The position numbers were made by a program, and so were the translations under genes. Shown here one piece after another: positions 5,367 through 7,973 of a DNA stretch of 7,973 nucleotides. Source of the stretch: Methanoregula sp. Its GTDB lineage: Archaea; Halobacteriota; Methanomicrobia; Methanomicrobiales; Methanospirillaceae. The stretch covers positions 1,381 through 9,353 of the forward strand of contig JAQTSH010000050.1 in NCBI GenBank assembly GCA_028711405.1, given 5' to 3'. The notes under the pieces are model-generated. The model was not told the DNA's origin, did no database searches, and saw only the letters and a list, made by a program, of their open reading frames with translations. The stretch's first letter is position 1; every line of letters begins with the position of its first letter.

Positions 5367-6838
5367 TCAAAACAGAATACAGGAAGCGGGGAGGGGCAAA
5401 CCCCCTCCTCATTCTCAGCCTTGTCATCATTGCGATAGTACTCGTCATTCTCCCCCATCCGGTTTCTGCTGACCTGACTTCATCTCCGGATACATACGTA
5501 GTTATCTCCTGTGATCTGCCCGGGCAGATCATCGAGGCCGGCGAGACGGCGAAATTCAACTTAAAGGTCGTCAATTACGGGCAGGAGAACAACAAGAAGA
5601 TGTGGTTCGAGTCCTTTGATTCGGAAAAAAATGATTGGGAAATCCGGTTCATGGACGGGGATACCGAACTGAACAAGATCTCCTTACCCCCCAAGGGTTC
5701 GAAAACCATTACTCTCGTTGTGGAAACGAGTTCAGATACTCCTGAAGGGGAGTATGCAGTCCGGGTCCATATCGGCGATGGCTGGTTCTGGGCTTATGTG
5801 ACTATCTCTGAGACACATAAGGGAGAGAAAGGGACCTTAAAGCTAAGTATTGTTGATAAAGACGGGGAGAAGATCAAAGGGGCAAAGATCGCTTTTATCA
5901 GGAATTCCGATCATGTGACCATTGACCAGGTAATGAGTACTGCCGACGGGAAGGTGGCAACCGATGTCGAACCCGGGAAGTATACCCTGAAAGTTGGCAG
6001 GGATGGTTACAAGGAAGTGGAGAAAAAGGATATCCAGATCAAGGGCGGGATCACTACCGATGCGGGGACGGTGATGCTGGAGAAATCCCTGTTTGCCGCC
6101 GAGATCACGATCAACTCACCTGTCCTCACGACAACCGCTGACAAGAAGCCACGGTATGACCTGACCCTCCGCAACATCGGGAAGAGCGATGATACGTTCC
6201 ACCTGGGTTCCGAGAATGTCCCGGCGGGCTGGTACGTACGATACGAGGCAAAAGCCGTACCGGGCACGGATATTTCGGAGATGTTTCTCAAGAGCGGCGA
6301 GGAAAAGGTGCTGATTGTCGAAGCTATTCCTCCCCATGACGTACCGGTTGGTGATTACCTCATCCCGCTTGTTATCGATTCGTCAGCTGCCTCCTATGCA
6401 GAGAACCTTACAGCAAAGATCAAGGGAAGTTATGAGCTCAAGGTGTATGCCGACCAGTACCAGTATCCGGTGAACAAGGGCGACGCCCTCACCTTCAGCA
6501 TCAAACTGACGAATGCCGGCAATGCCGGGATCTTAACCAATGTCAAAACCTCTATCTCGGCACCGGAAGGATGGAATGCCGAGATCTTGCCCGATACGAT
6601 TGCCGGCATTCCCCCCGGGGGATCCGCTACGGTAAAACTGCGGATCGTGCCTCCGGCAAATATTGTGGCAAGCGAGTACAAGATCTCTGTGAAGGTTACT
6701 TCGGACCAGGCAGAGAAGAGCGATGATTTCCGTGTGCTCGTGCGCGAACAGTCTCTGGTGGCGGTCTTCGGCATTGCCCTTCTTGCGCTCATTGCCGGAG
6801 GGGTGTATTTCATGTTCAGGAAATACAGCCGCCGGTAA
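5363..6838 (+). CDS. Membrane-anchored surface protein with NEW3 and carboxypeptidase-regulatory-like beta domains
   Basis: A 491-residue protein of the COG1470 type. It has a signal peptide (hydrophobic 15-34, cleavage likely after the A36 of PVSA), a first beta domain about 42-150 (VKFxLKVxNxG-like pattern: AKFNLKVVNYG), a carboxypeptidase-regulatory/PEGA-like domain about 157-240 (GAKIAF, TADGKVATDVEPGKYTLKV, YKEVE), and two NEW3-like repeats about 248-352 and 360-455. The last repeat carries the hallmarks LTNAGNAG, APEGWNAEILPD and PPGGSATVKL. A C-terminal helix (465-485) and the tail RKYSRR anchor it with the domains outside. This architecture is common directly after ABC-2 genes in methanogens. 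It starts in the ATGA overlap with the permease stop. I infer it extends or shields the exporter on the outside, or receives its substrate; no catalytic residues are apparent. Confidence 0.88.
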   Translation: MIKTEYRKRGGANPLLILSLVIIAIVLVILPHPVSADLTSSPDTYVVISCDLPGQIIEAGETAKFNLKVVNYGQENNKKMWFESFDSEKNDWEIRFMDGDTELNKISLPPKGSKTITLVVETSSDTPEGEYAVRVHIGDGWFWAYVTISETHKGEKGTLKLSIVDKDGEKIKGAKIAFIRNSDHVTIDQVMSTADGKVATDVEPGKYTLKVGRDGYKEVEKKDIQIKGGITTDAGTVMLEKSLFAAEITINSPVLTTTADKKPRYDLTLRNIGKSDDTFHLGSENVPAGWYVRYEAKAVPGTDISEMFLKSGEEKVLIVEAIPPHDVPVGDYLIPLVIDSSAASYAENLTAKIKGSYELKVYADQYQYPVNKGDALTFSIKLTNAGNAGILTNVKTSISAPEGWNAEILPDTIAGIPPGGSATVKLRIVPPANIVASEYKISVKVTSDQAEKSDDFRVLVREQSLVAVFGIALLALIAGGVYFMFRKYSRR

Positions 6839-6841
6839 CTC

Positions 6842-6848
6842 TTTTTTT
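6842..6848 (+). terminator. T-run terminator of the ABC operon
   Basis: Seven consecutive T begin three bases after the stop codon of the NEW3 protein gene. Archaeal RNA polymerase stops at such T-runs without needing a hairpin, and none is seen here. The position right after the last gene of the operon supports the call. Confidence 0.55.
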
Positions 6849-6881
6849 CACCAAGGGGGTATGAGGGAAATAACCAAACCT

Positions 6882-7046
6882 TCACCCGGATGTTCCCCCC
6901 GTCTTCCTCCCGTGCTCGCGAATATAATCGTCCAGTGCCTGCCGTGTCGCGTACCATGTATCACCGGTCGAAGACCCCACACGCCCGATAGAGGACTTCC
7001 CTGCTGAAGGGTTTCGCAGGTATGACCCCGGACATTCCAAGAGCAT
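6882..7046 (-). CDS. Small hypothetical protein downstream of scpA
   Basis: A short frame of 54 codons that follows scpA on the same strand. Read from the ATG at 7046 it contains SSIGRVGSSTGDTWYATRQ and then the helical, charged ALDDYIREHGRKT, ending in a flexible glycine-rich tail. The mix of residues and the helix pattern look like real protein. A competing frame of 68 codons that starts at 7054, right after the scpA stop, is rich in Cys, Trp and His and looks like noise. A GTG at 7058 that overlaps the scpA stop (GTGA) is an alternative start and would give 58 residues with translational coupling. The GGGGGAG at the end of scpA lies about 11 bases before the ATG. I do not recognise the family. 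It sits where scpB often lies but is far too short to be ScpB. Confidence 0.45.
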   Translation of the reverse strand: MLLECPGSYLRNPSAGKSSIGRVGSSTGDTWYATRQALDDYIREHGRKTGGTSG

Positions 7047-7054
7047 GCGCTCAT

Positions 7055-7891
7055 TCACTCCCCCTGCCCGCCAACCCGGATATACACCTCGCCAAAGAAC
7101 TCATCCTGCCTCAGGGAACACCGCCCGTCAAGCGCAAGAAAGAGGAGCGGGATATACACTTCCGGCATCCCCCACCCCAGTTCGCGGCAGATATTGGCAA
7201 GCGTCATCTCGGTCCCCTCCTCTGCACCACCCAGGCACGCTTCCAGGATCTTCCCTGCCGAATACTGGTACCCTTCATCGTGCGCGATGCTCACGACATC
7301 GTCAGCATCCATGAGGATCTCTTCGGCAGGCGCGAGCCTTCGCTTCCGGCGCTCCTCTTTCTCGATATTTTTCAGTTCGACAATCAGCTCGAAGAGCGTG
7401 ACCGGGCTCTTTCTCATATTCTTCCGGTCAAGACGGCGCTGGATCTCCCGCTCCAGCCGTTCGATCGGTCCCAGCCTGCCATCATAGTCAGGTTCGTCAT
7501 CGAGCGCAAGATCGTAATCCTCACCCGCCGGCTCATCCTCATCACTCTCCACTTCACCGCGGGACAACAGGTCGAGATGCCCGGACTTCATGCGCAGCAG
7601 GGTCGCGGCAAAAAACAGTGTTCGTCCGGAGACCTGAAGGTTGAGTTGGCGACGGCGTTCGAGCTCCAGCAGGAACCGGTCCGTCACCTCAATGATGTTG
7701 ATGTTCCACGGATCGATCTCGCCGCGCTCTGCAAGTCCCACAAGGATCTCGACCGGATCCTCAACCACATCCACCTGCGTGCCGGCATCCCCCTGCACAG
7801 GAAGCGTCCCGGTCTCATCCAACCGGTTTTCCGGGGGAGGCTCCTCGTGGTTCCGGGGATCGGGAACCGGAGGTTGAGGTGCCTCACTCAT
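7055..7891 (-). CDS. scpA: Segregation and condensation protein A
   Basis: A 278-residue kleisin that bridges the two heads of the SMC dimer in the prokaryotic condensin complex, acting in chromosome compaction and segregation. Family landmarks are EDPVEILVGLAERGEIDPWNI (split: EDPVEILVGLAE, then RGEIDPWNINI, about 44-66) and the AATLLRMKSGHLD helix end (about 95-107), which form the N-terminal SMC-binding domain. A strongly acidic linker follows (ESDEDEPAGEDYDLALDDEPD, about 114-134). The C-terminal region (about 190-278) ends in a winged helix (TLANICRELGWGMPEVYIPLLF in part) and binds the other SMC head. The first 38 residues are proline- and acid-rich and probably disordered. The ATG at 7891 overlaps the end of smc by 8 bases, so the two are coupled. 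No scpB follows within the window. Confidence 0.9.
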   Translation of the reverse strand: MSEAPQPPVPDPRNHEEPPPENRLDETGTLPVQGDAGTQVDVVEDPVEILVGLAERGEIDPWNINIIEVTDRFLLELERRRQLNLQVSGRTLFFAATLLRMKSGHLDLLSRGEVESDEDEPAGEDYDLALDDEPDYDGRLGPIERLEREIQRRLDRKNMRKSPVTLFELIVELKNIEKEERRKRRLAPAEEILMDADDVVSIAHDEGYQYSAGKILEACLGGAEEGTEMTLANICRELGWGMPEVYIPLLFLALDGRCSLRQDEFFGEVYIRVGGQGE

Positions 7892-7973
7892 GGACTTTCA
7901 CACCGGTCACAAGCGTCGTCTTGTCCTGGCGAAGCGTCACACCCATGATCCGCTGTGCCTCATCAATCATCGG
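7884..7973 (-). CDS. smc: Chromosome segregation protein SMC, C-terminal end only
   Basis: The last 29 codons of a gene that enters from the right edge, ending TGA at 7886-7884. The visible residues include EAQRIMGVTLRQDKTTLVTG and the ending VKVHE. This matches the final strands of the SMC ATPase head, where the pattern 'IGVTM-x-(x)D-x-S-x-(V)xGV' is common just before the C-terminus. The identification is supported mainly by the scpA gene that overlaps it by 8 bases in the same direction, the normal smc-scpA order. The ATPase motifs themselves lie outside the window. Confidence 0.75.
   Translation of the reverse strand, partial: PMIDEAQRIMGVTLRQDKTTLVTGVKVHE

Noticed and set aside
6848..7054. 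Minus-strand frame of 68 codons starting right after the scpA stop
   Set aside because: Its product is full of Cys, Trp, His and Gly without any pattern. A different frame in the same place gives a much more protein-like sequence.
7022..7948. Plus-strand open frame of 308 codons
   Set aside because: It lies antisense to scpA and the end of smc, and its product is rich in His, Pro and Arg with no recognisable domain. The scpA frame is clearly the coding one.
1..7973. Mobile elements, CRISPR arrays, tRNA or rRNA genes
   Set aside because: Reading through the window showed no transposase or integrase motif, no long direct repeats, no regularly spaced repeats and no tRNA-like cloverleaf.

Overview
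The window looks like chromosomal DNA of a methanogenic archaeon, most probably of the order Methanomicrobiales (Methanoregula or Methanosphaerula type). This rests on gene content and style: a DUF4013 membrane protein, a secreted protein with the tail domain common on methanogen surface proteins, a membrane-anchored regulator with two winged helices, a NosF/NosY-like ABC exporter followed by a NEW3-domain surface protein, and an smc-scpA pair. Base composition is moderately GC-rich, the promoters look archaeal (T/A-rich boxes, one apparently leaderless gene), and a T-run ends the main operon. No phage, IS element, tRNA, rRNA or CRISPR array was seen. The genus is inference, not proof.

Layout. 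(1) 1-372, plus strand: 3' end of an unrecognised gene. (2) 386-1327, minus: seven-helix DUF4013 membrane protein, convergent with gene 1. (3) 1328-1625: a 298-base gap with two short inverted repeats, a 26-codon ORF and an orphan T-run. (4) 1626-3082, minus: a coupled pair, secreted glycoprotein-like protein then a membrane-bound transcription regulator. (5) 3083-3340: divergent promoter region with TATA-like boxes on both strands and a perfect 8-bp inverted repeat just before the ABC start. (6) 3341-6838, plus: ATPase, permease and membrane-anchored NEW3 protein, tightly packed and closed by a T-run. (7) 6882-7973, minus: 3' end of smc, scpA overlapping it by 8 bases, and a small unannotated-looking ORF of about 54 codons directly after scpA.

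How it may work together. Regions 4 to 6 read as one divergent module. One arm makes an exported protein and an anchored DNA-binding protein, which could carry a signal from the envelope to DNA. The other arm makes an ABC-2 exporter plus a surface protein made of beta domains. The palindrome lies where an archaeal repressor would block the ABC promoter, so the natural hypothesis is that the anchored regulator controls the exporter in response to an envelope signal. The substrate cannot be read from the sequence. Regions 1-2 and 7 appear unrelated to this module; region 7 is chromosome-segregation housekeeping.
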